47,725 nt of DNA from Geobacter sp. (lineage in GTDB: Bacteria > Desulfobacterota > Desulfuromonadia > Geobacterales > Pseudopelobacteraceae), in assembly GCA_009885845.1 (NCBI GenBank), contig VFJW01000044.1, forward strand, positions 1 to 47,725. Direction: 5' to 3'. This document shows, in pieces, positions 25,401 through 33,399 of the stretch (position 1 is its first letter; every line of letters begins with the position of its first letter). Position numbers and translations under genes: made by a program. The notes beneath the pieces are model-generated. The model saw only the letters and a program-made list of their open reading frames with translations. It searched no databases and had not been told where the DNA came from.

Positions 25401-26698
25401 GTACTGACTTGTCGAACATTGTTCCGACCGATACGTTCCTCCCCAGGAACATAGCCGCCTATCTGAACAAACGGGGCGCTAGCTCACTCTGGAAAATTAA
25501 CGAAAACGTCTCCTCCAGATTCTCAGGCGCAATAGTCATTCCTTCCCTGGCTGAAACTGCCAGTCTTCCGCGGACTCTGGAGTCACTCTCCCGTAATCCA
25601 TCCGGATTGCTGGAGCGCTTTCTGATCCTGATCGTTGTCAATCAACGCATCGATGCCTCCTCAGCGGAAACGAACGACAACATACATACACTGAATACCC
25701 TGCCGCTCTGGAAGCAGCAGTATGGTTTGAAAAATCTGTCTTGGATCGATGCGGCCTCACCCGACAAAGAGCTCCCCCCCAAGCAGGGCGTCGGCCTGGC
25801 ACGCAAGATCGGTCTCGACTGCGCACTGCCGCTTCTTGATTACCGAGATTCTGACCCGCTTCTGATCTGCCTTGACGCCGATACTTTGGTGCAACCCGAC
25901 TATCTTTCTGCCATCACCTGTCATTTTGCCGGTTCATCCTCAGGTGGCGCCGTAATCCCCTATCGCCACCACCCGGCTGCTGATCCGGCGGGGCAGTCAG
26001 TCATTGATCGCTATGAACTTTTTTTGCGACTCTATGTGCTGGGACTCACACAGGCTGGCTCACCCTATGCCTTCCATACCGTGGGAAGCGCTATGGCCTG
26101 CCGGGCTTCAGCGTATGCTGCATCCGGCGGCATGAATCATCGGCTGGCCGGAGAAGATTTCTATTTTCTGCAGCAGGTGCATAAAACATCGGGTGTTGCA
26201 CAGGTATCCGGAACCGTCGTGCACCCATCCCCGCGTGCTTCTCACCGGGTCCCGTTCGGGACCGGGCGTTCTGTGGGGGACATGCTGACCGACGGGGAAC
26301 AGCGACTGCTCTTTTATCAGCCGGTTGTGTTTTCGATTGTAAAGGATTGGCTGGCGTGTGTCGCAGTGAATATCGAGGCAGACGCCGCTTCACTGCTGAG
26401 TCGTTCCATCCGGATTTCACCGGTTCTGCACGACTTTCTGATGCAGGCCGGTTTTGCGGTTTCATGGTCTAATATGAAGAAAAACAATCGCGGGAGCACA
26501 GCCCTGATGGCGGCCTTCCACGGCTGGTTTGACGCCTTCCGCACTATGCGGCTCATTCACGAACTGAGTGACAAAGTCTATCCCCGGATTGAACCTGAAG
26601 AAGCGGTAGTGCCGTTGTTGGAGCAGTCAGGACAGCTTGTGCCTGATACGATCCCCAGTCAACTCGAACTGCTGCGGAGATTGCAGGACGCCGAATAG
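25397..26698 (+). CDS. GT2-like glycosyltransferase
   Basis: 433 residues from GTG 25397; TTG 25385 and TTG 25409 are alternatives and none has a good ribosome site, because the start lies in the inverted repeat. A GT-A fold is suggested by 'GAIVIPSLAETASLPRTLESL' (about 44; shown as AIVIPSLAETASLP), and 'LLICLDADTLVQPDYLSAI' (DAD, DxD-type metal site, about 160). 'FHTVGSAMACRASAYAASGGMNHRLAGEDFYFLQQV' supplies the acceptor-side ED motif (shown as GGMNHRLAGEDFYF). It is soluble by appearance. The sugar donor and target are unknown. No polysaccharide genes surround it. Confidence 0.75.
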   Translation: MSTDLSNIVPTDTFLPRNIAAYLNKRGASSLWKINENVSSRFSGAIVIPSLAETASLPRTLESLSRNPSGLLERFLILIVVNQRIDASSAETNDNIHTLNTLPLWKQQYGLKNLSWIDAASPDKELPPKQGVGLARKIGLDCALPLLDYRDSDPLLICLDADTLVQPDYLSAITCHFAGSSSGGAVIPYRHHPAADPAGQSVIDRYELFLRLYVLGLTQAGSPYAFHTVGSAMACRASAYAASGGMNHRLAGEDFYFLQQVHKTSGVAQVSGTVVHPSPRASHRVPFGTGRSVGDMLTDGEQRLLFYQPVVFSIVKDWLACVAVNIEADAASLLSRSIRISPVLHDFLMQAGFAVSWSNMKKNNRGSTALMAAFHGWFDAFRTMRLIHELSDKVYPRIEPEEAVVPLLEQSGQLVPDTIPSQLELLRRLQDAE

Positions 26699-26814
26699 TT
26701 TCATCCATCTAGGTACAATTGCTTCGCAAAAGCAGACACCTTGTTTCTCTCAGATTCACCTCCCCACTACAGTAAATCAATAAAACTACGACAAATCCCG
26801 AAATACTCTAAAAC

Positions 26815-26828
26815 TTGACCCACGTCAT
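26815..26828 (+). promoter_or_regulatory. Crp/Fnr-family-like operator before the hemerythrin operon
   Basis: TTGAC-CCAC-GTCAT is an almost symmetric TTGAC-N4-GTCAA site. A -10-like TATGGT lies at about 26852-26857. If transcription starts near 26863, the site centre is at about -41.5, the class II activator position. NO- or oxygen-responsive members of the family (Dnr, NnrR, HcpR) use sites of this form. Binding is inferred. Confidence 0.5.
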
Positions 26829-26885
26829 AATAATTATCGAATGAAGTCGGTATGGTGGAAACATCATACGCAAGGAGGTGTAGCA

Positions 26886-27107
26886 ATGGAATTCAAAAAC
26901 AACCTTGGCGACTGGGCCATTCAGGATGTGATGGTGTCCTATCCGGAAATCGGCGACATACTGAACCGGTTCGAGATCGGCTGTGTTACCTGTAAAGTCG
27001 GCATCTGTCTACTGAAAGACGTCGTTTCGATCCATGGATTGTCCAAGGATGACGAAGCAAACATCGAAGAGGAAATTAATACCTATCTGACACAAAAAGG
27101 AGAATGA
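26886..27107 (+). CDS. DUF1858-type small protein (ScdA N-terminal-like)
   Basis: 73 residues from ATG 26886, preceded by a strong AAGGAGGTG. The sequence 'DWAIQDVMVSYPEIGDILNRF' with 'GCVTCKVGICLLKDVVSIHGL' is the DUF1858 / ScdA N-terminal pattern: a small helical domain with conserved cysteines (CVTCKVGIC). In RIC (ScdA/YtfE) repair proteins this domain is fused to a hemerythrin-like domain; here the hemerythrin is a separate gene two positions downstream. The operon layout suggests a split version of that system. Confidence 0.75.
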   Translation: MEFKNNLGDWAIQDVMVSYPEIGDILNRFEIGCVTCKVGICLLKDVVSIHGLSKDDEANIEEEINTYLTQKGE

Positions 27108-27110
27108 ATC

Positions 27111-27566
27111 ATGGGAAATTTAGGATGCGGCTGCTCAGGCAGTATGGCAAAAGTAATTGAACGACCGGAAAAAACCTGCACACCATCGGGAAAGGCCCCC
27201 TCGGAGCTCCGCCAGTGGCCGGTACAACTCCACCTGGTACCACCGACCGCCCCCTATTTCCAGAATGCGGATATTCTGATCTGCGCCGACTGCGTGGCTT
27301 TTGCCATGGGAAGCACGCATCAGGACCTGCTCAAAGGGAAAGCGCTGGCCATTGCCTGCCCCAAACTGGATGACACCACCGCCTACGTGGACAAGCTGGC
27401 CCATATCTTCAGCGTCAATGACATCAAAAGCATCACCTGCGCCATTATGGAAGTTCCCTGCTGTCGCGGTTTGGATATCATGGTACGGGAAGCGCTCCAG
27501 AAGAGCGGCAAGGACATTCCGCTGGAAAGTCTCGTTATCGGCATCAACGGAGAACGGAGAGTCTGA
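27111..27566 (+). CDS. cysteine-rich protein, probable iron-sulfur binder
   Basis: 151 residues. Cysteines come in clusters: GCGCSGS at the start, KTC, 'LICADCVAFAMG' (about 59), 'IACPKLDD' (about 84), and 'CAIMEVPCCRGLD' (about 112-118). This arrangement is seen in proteins annotated as iron-sulfur cluster-binding oxidoreductases, which usually carry a 4Fe-4S ferredoxin domain at the N-terminus; here only a short Cys stretch remains there. The stop overlaps the hemerythrin start (TGATG). A role in electron delivery to the hemerythrin or in Fe-S repair is inference only. Confidence 0.65.
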   Translation: MGNLGCGCSGSMAKVIERPEKTCTPSGKAPSELRQWPVQLHLVPPTAPYFQNADILICADCVAFAMGSTHQDLLKGKALAIACPKLDDTTAYVDKLAHIFSVNDIKSITCAIMEVPCCRGLDIMVREALQKSGKDIPLESLVIGINGERRV

Positions 27567-28132
27567 TGAATGAGCATTTTGACCAAAAGAAGAATATAAC
27601 CCAGGCACTCGTCAACGAGCACCGCCTGATCCTCCGGATGATCGCCCTGCTGGAGCGGAATGCTCCTCGAACAGCAGAAGGAGAGTATACCAACTGGCAG
27701 TTTTATCTTGATGGCATCGATTTCATCCGCACCTACTCCGATCGTTTCCACCACGCCAAGGAGGAGGACATCCTTTTCGAGGCGCTGATAAAAAACGGTA
27801 TGCCAAGAGAGAACAGCCCGATTGCAGCCATGCTGATGGAACATGACCAGGGACGCGCTTTCGTCAAAGCCATGGAGAATGCTGTCCATGATGCTCTGGG
27901 CGGAGAAGCCGGCCGCGGGGAGGTCATCGCCGAAAACGCTCTGGCGTATGCAGCCTTGTTGCGGGAACATATCGAAAAAGAGGATGACATTCTTTATCCT
28001 CTTGCTGAACGCGTCATTCCTGATTCCATGAGAGATGCGATCATTGCCGGGTATGCTGCGGCAGAGGCCCGGACAGCGGTTGGCCTTACAGCTCACTATG
28101 AAGCGGTGGTTGTCAGTTACGAGCAGGAATAA
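27566..28132 (+). CDS. hemerythrin-like domain protein
   Basis: 188 residues. A four-helix hemerythrin/HHE protein with iron-ligand histidines in order: 'LVNEHRLILRMIALLE' (His/Glu), 'DRFHHAKEEDILFEAL' (HHAKEE), 'MLMEHDQGRAFV' (MEHDxGR), 'LREHIEKEDDILYPLAE' (HxxKEDxxLYP). This is the standard motif set of the RIC/YtfE-type and regulatory hemerythrins binding a non-haem di-iron centre for O2 or NO. It is translationally coupled to the preceding gene. Confidence 0.92.
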   Translation: MNEHFDQKKNITQALVNEHRLILRMIALLERNAPRTAEGEYTNWQFYLDGIDFIRTYSDRFHHAKEEDILFEALIKNGMPRENSPIAAMLMEHDQGRAFVKAMENAVHDALGGEAGRGEVIAENALAYAALLREHIEKEDDILYPLAERVIPDSMRDAIIAGYAAAEARTAVGLTAHYEAVVVSYEQE

Positions 28133-28133
28133 A

Positions 28134-28168
28134 AGAAGTCCCTCGAGGCTAAACCTCGAGGGACTTCT
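28134..28168. terminator. bidirectional terminator between hemerythrin and greB
   Basis: 15 perfect pairs: AGAAGTCCCTCGAGG-CTAAA-CCTCGAGGGACTTCT. On the minus strand it is followed by TTTTATT, so it fits greB best, and it likely also ends the convergent hemerythrin operon. Confidence 0.8.
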
Positions 28169-28189
28169 AACTTGAGGAGGAAGATGCAG

Positions 28190-28663
28190 CTATTCCGGCC
28201 TGGTCGAACTTATTCCGGTTATATACACCGTCATCTCTCCTCCCGGTTTACGGACGATTACTTCATCATCAAGTTTTTTGTGCAGCAGCGCCTGACCGAC
28301 CGGTGAATCCATGCTGATTCTGCCAATGGTGACATCTATTTCATCCGGCCCGACCAGCTGGTAGCAGCGCTCATCGCCCCCATCTTCTTCGTAGGTCACC
28401 CAGCAGCCGAAAGTAATCTGCTTTGGATTCATCGGAACAGTTGCCACTTTCAATACTTTCAGGCGCGAACCGAGATGTTTCAGTTTGCGGTCAATCTCGC
28501 GCAGCCGTTTTTTACCGTAAATGTATTCGGCATTCTCCGAACGATCTCCCTCCGCTGCGGCATCGGAAACCCCCCGAACAACTTTGGGCCGCTCCACCTT
28601 CCAGAGGTAGTCATACTCTTCACACAGTTTTTTCAGCCCTTCAGCAGAAATCAGATTCGTCAT
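28190..28663 (-). CDS. greB: transcription elongation factor GreB
   Basis: 157 residues, GreA/GreB length. The N-terminal coiled coil includes 'EGLKKLCEEYDYLWKVERPK' and the acidic tip 'SDAAAEGDRSENAEYIYGKKRLREIDRKL' (shown as AAAEGDRSENAEYIYGKKRL; Asp and Glu of the tip induce RNA cleavage by RNA polymerase). The 'YIYGKKRLREID' wording marks GreB rather than GreA. The C-terminal FKBP-like domain has 'VGPDEIDVTIGRISMDSPVGQALLHKKLDDEV' (shown as SMDSPVGQALLHKKLDDEV). It rescues backtracked polymerase. Confidence 0.93.
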   Translation of the reverse strand: MTNLISAEGLKKLCEEYDYLWKVERPKVVRGVSDAAAEGDRSENAEYIYGKKRLREIDRKLKHLGSRLKVLKVATVPMNPKQITFGCWVTYEEDGGDERCYQLVGPDEIDVTIGRISMDSPVGQALLHKKLDDEVIVRKPGGEMTVYITGISSTRPE

Positions 28664-28680
28664 CAGATGCTCCGGTGCGT

Positions 28681-28708
28681 AAAAAAACAGCCCGCACGTG
28701 CGGGCTGT
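28681..28708 (-). terminator. terminator of the FKBP gene
   Basis: ACAGCCCGCAC-GTGCGGGCTGT (28687-28708), followed on the minus strand by seven T. It lies between the FKBP gene and greB. Confidence 0.85.
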
Positions 28709-28734
28709 CTTGTAATAAGCGGATGTACAAAAAT

Positions 28735-29160
28735 TTACTTCCCGACGTCAAGCAGTTCCACATCAAACAGCAGGGTGGCATTCGGAGGAATGACTCCGCC
28801 GGCTCCCCGTGCACCGTAACCGAGCTTGGCGGGGATAATCAGCTTGCGCTTGCCGCCGACCTTCATCGTCATAACACCTTCATCCCATCCCTGAATAACC
28901 TGGCCGACACCGATTGTAAATGAAAACGGCTCCTTGCGATCAACGGAACTGTCAAATTTCTTGCCGTTTTCAAGTGTCCCGGTGTAATGAACTTTGACCG
29001 TTTTCCCCGCGGTCGGTGATGCTCCCTTGCCGACGACGACATCAACATATTTGAGTCCGGATGCGGTTGTCACCGTTTTTCCATCCTGTGCAGAAAAAGC
29101 GGGAAATGCAAACAACGTTGACATAAATACTGACACTACAATTTTGCTGAGACACTTCAT
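28735..29160 (-). CDS. periplasmic FKBP-type peptidyl-prolyl isomerase
   Basis: 141 residues. A signal peptide ([18 protein letters not shown]) is followed by a single FKBP domain: '[39 protein letters not shown]' (shown as [18 protein letters not shown]), '[18 protein letters not shown]' (Trp of the active site), '[18 protein letters not shown]' and '[16 protein letters not shown]'. All FK506-site aromatic residues are present. It should speed proline isomerisation of exported proteins. Monocistronic, ended by its own terminator. Confidence 0.95.
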   Translation of the reverse strand: MKCLSKIVVSVFMSTLFAFPAFSAQDGKTVTTASGLKYVDVVVGKGASPTAGKTVKVHYTGTLENGKKFDSSVDRKEPFSFTIGVGQVIQGWDEGVMTMKVGGKRKLIIPAKLGYGARGAGGVIPPNATLLFDVELLDVGK

Positions 29161-29260
29161 TCGTGTAAACCTCCAATTGGGTATTTGTCGCTACTGGCGT
29201 TCAGAATAAATGGTTTCGCTTCCGCTGGCAACAGAGATTTTACAAGACAGTTACTCACTC

Positions 29261-29289
29261 TTGACACGCAATATCAATATTGATACTAT
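29261..29289 (+). promoter_or_regulatory. hicAB promoter with built-in operator
   Basis: TTGACA (29261-29266), a 17-base spacer and TACTAT (29284-29289). The perfect palindrome TATCAATATTGATA (29272-29285) fills the spacer, where a bound HicB would block RNA polymerase. The predicted start point falls on or next to the hicA ATG (29296). Confidence 0.8.
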
Positions 29290-29295
29290 TCCTGT

Positions 29296-29559
29296 ATGTC
29301 TACAATTGCCGACATACTTCAAGCCATGCGAAATAATCCGGCAGGAGCCCGCTTCACCGAACTGTGCAGAGTATGCGATCATTACTTTGGCAATGCCCGG
29401 CAGGCACATGGAAGTCACCGGGTGTATAAAACTCCATGGGTTGGTGATCCACGGGTAAATATTCAAAATAACAAAGGTGCGTCAAAAACATATCAGGTCA
29501 AACAGGTACTCAAAGCTATCGAACGAATGGAGATCGAAAATGGCACAGCAAAACGATAA
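29296..29559 (+). CDS. hicA: HicA-family mRNA interferase toxin
   Basis: 87 residues. The double-stranded RNA-binding-like HicA fold is recognised by 'ARFTELCRVCDHYFG', the catalytic histidine motif 'QAHGSHRVYKTPW' (GSHRVY) and 'NNKGASKTYQVKQVLKAIER'. It should cleave mRNA when freed from HicB. No ribosome-binding site lies before the ATG, and the promoter predicts an almost leaderless transcript. The gene overlaps hicB by 20 bases. Confidence 0.9.
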   Translation: MSTIADILQAMRNNPAGARFTELCRVCDHYFGNARQAHGSHRVYKTPWVGDPRVNIQNNKGASKTYQVKQVLKAIERMEIENGTAKR

Positions 29560-29878
29560 TCGCGACAAGTACACCTATCGCGTCACATGGTCGGAAGAGG
29601 ATACCGAATATATTGGGCTTTGTGCTGAATTCCCGAGCCTTAGCTGGCTTGCACAAACCTCGGAAGCGGCTCTTAAGGGTGTCAGCGCGCTTGTTCACGA
29701 AGTCACTGCGGATATGCTTAAAAACGGCGAACCGGTTCCTGAACCACTTGCCACCAAGCACTTTAGCGGTAAGTTTATGATTCGTGTTCCTCCTGATGTT
29801 CATCGCCAGTTATCAATTGAAGCCCTCGAAGCCGGTGTGAGCCTCAATCGCCTGGCAAGCGCCAAGTTGAGCCACTAA
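29540..29878 (+). CDS. hicB: HicB-family antitoxin
   Basis: 112 residues from ATG 29540 inside the end of hicA; a TTG/ATG farther upstream in frame is not needed. N-terminal partial RNase H-like HicB domain ('YTYRVTWSEEDTEYIGLCAEFPSLS', shown as EDTEYIGLCAEFPSLS, with the W/A 'EAALKGVSALVHEV' helix) and a C-terminal ribbon-helix-helix ('GKFMIRVPPDVHRQLSIEA'; 'GVSLNRLASAKL'). It neutralises HicA and represses the operon through the palindrome in the promoter. Confidence 0.92.
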   Translation: MAQQNDNRDKYTYRVTWSEEDTEYIGLCAEFPSLSWLAQTSEAALKGVSALVHEVTADMLKNGEPVPEPLATKHFSGKFMIRVPPDVHRQLSIEALEAGVSLNRLASAKLSH

Positions 29879-29897
29879 TTCTGAAAAAGGAGCACCC

Positions 29898-31277
29898 ATG
29901 CTCGCAGCACTTCTAATCAAAGAACTGACTTCAATTGTCGGCTCCGAAAATATTACAACCAGCAAACAGGACATGATCTGCTACGGCTATGACGCCACCC
30001 AGATGGAGTTTCTGCCGGATGCGGTTGTTCATCCGGCAAATGCCGAAGAGGTATCGGCAGTCCTTAAACTGGCAAACCGTGAGGGCTTTCCGGTCTTTCC
30101 GCGCGGTGCCGGCAGCGGCTTTACCGGAGGTTCCCTGCCCAAAGGCGGTGGGGTTGTGCTGGTGACGACCCTCATGAACCGCATCTTGCGGATCGACACT
30201 GAAAATCTCATTGCCGAAGTTGAACCGGGAGTGGTGACGGAGCAATTTCAGATAGCTGTCGAAAAACTCGGTTTCTTCTACCCCCCTGATCCGGCTTCTC
30301 TCAAGTTTTCAACACTGGGCGGGAACGTCGCCGAAAATGCCGGAGGGCCGCGGTGCGTCAAGTACGGAGTCACCCGCGACTTCGTTATGGGTCTCGAAGT
30401 AGTGCTGCCGACCGGCGAGATCATCCGCACCGGCGGTGAAACCTACAAGGCGGTGGTCGGTTACGACATGACCCGTCTCCTCTGCGGCAGCGAAGGCACA
30501 CTGGGAGTCATAACGAAGATTATCTTCAAGATTCTGCCGTTTCCGGACGCAAAGAAGACCATGCTGACGATCTTCGATTCGATCGACGGCGCCGCCAAGG
30601 CGGTCTCGACGATAATCGGCAACAAGATTATACCGACAACGCTCGAATTCATGGACTATGCAACCCTGCAATGTGTCGAGCGGCGCTTCAATCTGGGAAT
30701 CCCGCCTGAAGGACGGGCGGTGCTGCTGATCGAGGTGGACGGCGACCGGGATCTGATTGAGAAGCAGGCGGCACAGATCTATGAGCTGATCAAGCCGCTG
30801 GGACTGGTGCAGTTCCGCGCCGCCAAAGACGCGGCCGAATCGGAAGAACTGTGGCGGGTGCGGCGGCTGGTTTCGCCGTCACTGCGGGACATCAATCCCA
30901 CCAAGTATAACGAAGATGTTGTGGTGCCGCGCAGCAAAGTGCCCGACATCATCCGCACTATCGAGAAAATTCAGGCAAAATATGACATTCCGATTGTCAA
31001 CTTCGGCCATGCCGGCGACGGCAATATTCATGTCAATATCATGGTCGACAAGGCGGTGCCCGGCATGGATGAAAAGGCACATGAGGCGATTCGCGATGTG
31101 TTCCAGGCCGCACTCGATCTGAACGGGACGATGTCAGGCGAACACGGGGTCGGGCTCTCCAAGGCGCCCTATATTGAGCTGGAACTCTCCCCGCATCAAA
31201 TTGCGGCCATGAAGGCAATCAAAGCTGCTCTTGACCCGAAAAACATATTAAATCCAGGTAAAATGTTTCCCTGGTAG
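29898..31277 (+). CDS. glcD: FAD-linked 2-hydroxyacid oxidase, GlcD-like
   Basis: 459 residues. FAD-binding PCMH-type domain: 'VVHPANAEEVSAVLKLA', 'FPRGAGSGFTGGSLPKGGGVV' (shown as GAGSGFTGGSLPKGGG), 'CGSEGTLGVITKI'. The C-terminal FAD-oxidase domain has 'YNEDVVVPRSKVPDII', 'NFGHAGDGNIHVNIM' and 'GEHGVGLSK'. It oxidises glycolate, D-lactate or a related 2-hydroxy acid; the partners GlcE and GlcF (iron-sulfur) are not adjacent, so D-lactate is equally likely. AAAAAGGAG precedes ATG 29898. Confidence 0.88.
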   Translation: MLAALLIKELTSIVGSENITTSKQDMICYGYDATQMEFLPDAVVHPANAEEVSAVLKLANREGFPVFPRGAGSGFTGGSLPKGGGVVLVTTLMNRILRIDTENLIAEVEPGVVTEQFQIAVEKLGFFYPPDPASLKFSTLGGNVAENAGGPRCVKYGVTRDFVMGLEVVLPTGEIIRTGGETYKAVVGYDMTRLLCGSEGTLGVITKIIFKILPFPDAKKTMLTIFDSIDGAAKAVSTIIGNKIIPTTLEFMDYATLQCVERRFNLGIPPEGRAVLLIEVDGDRDLIEKQAAQIYELIKPLGLVQFRAAKDAAESEELWRVRRLVSPSLRDINPTKYNEDVVVPRSKVPDIIRTIEKIQAKYDIPIVNFGHAGDGNIHVNIMVDKAVPGMDEKAHEAIRDVFQAALDLNGTMSGEHGVGLSKAPYIELELSPHQIAAMKAIKAALDPKNILNPGKMFPW

Positions 31278-31287
31278 GAAAACTTAT

Positions 31288-31866
31288 ATGACAAATGGCA
31301 CCATTATTCTGGCATCCGCATCACCCCGCCGCACAGAGCTGATGGCACTGGCCGGCATTACATTCGGTGTCGTACCCGCTGATATCTGTGAGGACGTTCT
31401 GCCGGGAGAACTGCCCGCCAATCATGTCATGCGTCTCTCACATGAAAAAGCTGATGCGGTCGCAGTGAAAACGAATGGCCGTTTCTTCGTCGGAGCCGAC
31501 ACAATTGTTGTTCTGGATGGAACGATTCTCGGTAAACCGGTTGATGCAGCCGATGCGATGAGGATGCTGACCAGCCTGTCTGGACGGAATCACGAAGTGA
31601 TTACCGGCTTCACTGTGTATGACTCAACCCTCGGCATCCATATCAGCCGGAGCGTCTGCACGGAAGTAACCTTCAAAAAACTGGAAAAGCATGAGATCGC
31701 TGCATATATAGCGACCGGTTGTCCGATGGACAAAGCCGGAGCGTATGCGATTCAGGGGGGGGCGGTTCATTTTGTCCGCTCGATCAACGGGTCATACACC
31801 AATGTGATAGGCCTGCCGATGACAGAGTTGTATGAATTGCTGCAGGACATGCGGGCAGTGGAGTAA
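31288..31866 (+). CDS. maf: Maf-family nucleoside triphosphate pyrophosphatase
   Basis: 192 residues. Maf signature: 'ILASASPRRTELMALAGI' at the start, 'PANHVMRLSHEKADAV', 'VGADTIVVLDGTILGKPVD' (catalytic Asp), 'YDSTLG...', 'GCPMDKAGAYAIQGGAVHFVRSINGSYTNVIGLPM' (shown as DKAGAYAIQGGAVHF). It hydrolyses dTTP/UTP or modified nucleotides to limit misincorporation; some act at septum formation. It lies ten bases after glcD. The codons for QGG contain a run of eight G (about 31755-31762). Confidence 0.94.
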   Translation: MTNGTIILASASPRRTELMALAGITFGVVPADICEDVLPGELPANHVMRLSHEKADAVAVKTNGRFFVGADTIVVLDGTILGKPVDAADAMRMLTSLSGRNHEVITGFTVYDSTLGIHISRSVCTEVTFKKLEKHEIAAYIATGCPMDKAGAYAIQGGAVHFVRSINGSYTNVIGLPMTELYELLQDMRAVE

Positions 31867-31889
31867 TCCCGGCATGCCACATGGTCAGA

Positions 31890-31994
31890 AATCCAGAGGA
31901 CTTCTCGGTTTTTCACCGTCCGGACCGGTACGCAGTGTGTATAGATCATGGTTGTTTTCAAACTGGAGTGCCTAAGCAGAATCTGAATCACGGA
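31890..31994 (-). pseudogene. 3' remnant of an integron/phage-type tyrosine recombinase
   Basis: Translating the minus strand gives 'IQILLRHSSLKTTMIYTH' followed by 'CVPVRTVKNREVL', which is the conserved C-terminal end of tyrosine recombinases (HSSLKTTxIYTH includes the second active-site His and the nucleophilic Tyr). In intact enzymes this is 'IQELLGHSSLKTTMIYTH'; the Gly is replaced by Arg. No upstream catalytic box is present, and the frame then runs into maf, so this is a decayed fragment. Start and end are approximate. Confidence 0.75.
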
Positions 31995-32068
31995 TATTTT
32001 AGGGATATAACGCTATTAAGCTTGACGAGGCATAATAATCTGTATTATCCCTCGATATCAGATGCGTA

Positions 32069-32102
32069 AACACCCCCGATGAAATTTTCACCGGGGGCGT
32101 TC
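32069..32102. terminator. GC-rich hairpin between the integrase remnant and the Rh gene
   Basis: AACACCCCCG...CGGGGGCGTT with a partly paired centre (GAAA..TTTC). It follows the Rh gene on the minus strand, with only a short T run. Likely a terminator for that gene. Confidence 0.6.
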
Positions 32103-32134
32103 GTGCTGCAAAACTGCCTGAAGGGATTAAATTG

Positions 32135-33361
32135 TCAAGTTTCTTCCTCTGCCAACACCGCTATAGCAACCAGAGAATCCTCAACATCTACCGTCTCTTC
32201 TTCACCCTCAAACTCTTCAGCATCTGTGTATGGTTCCATTCTTCTGCCCATAACCGCAATCACCTTTCCACTGATAAGTCCGGTTCCGGCAGCCATTACG
32301 ACTGTTATCAGAATACCGGCTATCTGTGTGCCTAAACTGGTTCCAGTAACTACGAAAAGAGCCACAATTCCGCCGACCAGTCCCGGCAAGCCATGAAGAT
32401 AGAGCACGCCGCAGGTATCAACATTTTTTGTCATATCTGTAAGCTTGCCTTGAATTACGGCAAAGCCGAAGGTCGAGACGATTCCGGCAAGTATGCCGAT
32501 GCCAAAGGCCGCACCTGGAATAGCCATGTCACAGGTGGAGCCGATGGCTACACCTCCGGCAAGGGTGGCGTTTGCGATATCCGCCGCCGAAATTTTCCCC
32601 CTCAGTTTGATTGATGCAAAGTAGGTGGCAAGCGTTGAGCCGCACAACGCCAGAATAACGTTGACGGCTGTCCTCGGCACGTCGGCGGGGGCAACCAGCG
32701 CCGCACAGAAACTGGGCCAGAATACCCAGAGAACCATGCTGCCAAGCAGTGAGTATCTGTCACTTGTATCATCACTCTCGATGGGAGTTTCATATTCCTT
32801 GAGAGTTGTCATGGAGGCGGCCACTGCCAGACCGAATATGGCGCCAAAGGCGTGAATCACGATTGAACCGCCGGTGTCCACGAACTTTCCAGCGACCAGA
32901 CCCAAACCGCCATTAAGGACAATCCATTCATTCAAGGCATAAAAAGGGACAAAGAGAATAGCCAACAGTAGGTACTGCTGCATCTTCATACGACCCAGTA
33001 CGGCGCCGGCGCATATCAGCAGACTGGCGGCGGCGAATTCGGCCAGTATAAGTTTATCAATTACCCCTTCTGCAGAACCACCAACGCTGAAGAAACTCTC
33101 TTTCAGAAAGTATAATGGAAGCGAAACGCTTACCAGCAGATAAGTGGCTGTCAGGGCAGAACGGCCATATTTTCTGACGAAGACCATCAGAAATCCGAAT
33201 CCGACGAGCAGCATAGCCATAATGTGAATAGCCCGTTCGTACTTCTGTACATCGGTCAGGGACGCAAGGCTGGTACCTGGCATTTCAGAAGCATACGCCG
33301 CGCCGCCAGCGGCGAGCAGCAATGTGGTAAGCAGAAGAGCAAACTTAGGACCCTTTTTCAT
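32135..33361 (-). CDS. Rh-type ammonium channel
   Basis: 408 residues from ATG 33361 (signal peptide LLLTTLLLAAGGAAYA); an ATG 36 bases upstream has no ribosome site. It is an Amt/Rh family protein with 11-12 membrane segments, but reads as the Rh branch: 'MLLVGFGFLMVFVRKYG', 'GGSIVIHAFGAIFGLAVA' (first pore His in IHAFGA) and 'DTCGVLYLHGLPGLVGGIVAL' (shown as CGVLYLHGLPGLVGG; second pore His). Rh proteins conduct NH3 or CO2 and are rare in bacteria (Nitrosomonas Rh50 is the standard example). The acidic C-terminal tail (EEFEGEEETVDVEDS) is odd. No PII gene is adjacent. Confidence 0.85.
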   Translation of the reverse strand: MKKGPKFALLLTTLLLAAGGAAYASEMPGTSLASLTDVQKYERAIHIMAMLLVGFGFLMVFVRKYGRSALTATYLLVSVSLPLYFLKESFFSVGGSAEGVIDKLILAEFAAASLLICAGAVLGRMKMQQYLLLAILFVPFYALNEWIVLNGGLGLVAGKFVDTGGSIVIHAFGAIFGLAVAASMTTLKEYETPIESDDTSDRYSLLGSMVLWVFWPSFCAALVAPADVPRTAVNVILALCGSTLATYFASIKLRGKISAADIANATLAGGVAIGSTCDMAIPGAAFGIGILAGIVSTFGFAVIQGKLTDMTKNVDTCGVLYLHGLPGLVGGIVALFVVTGTSLGTQIAGILITVVMAAGTGLISGKVIAVMGRRMEPYTDAEEFEGEEETVDVEDSLVAIAVLAEEET

Positions 33362-33399
33362 GATAATTTCCCTGAACCTTTCTTGAAGTGACTTCATTT

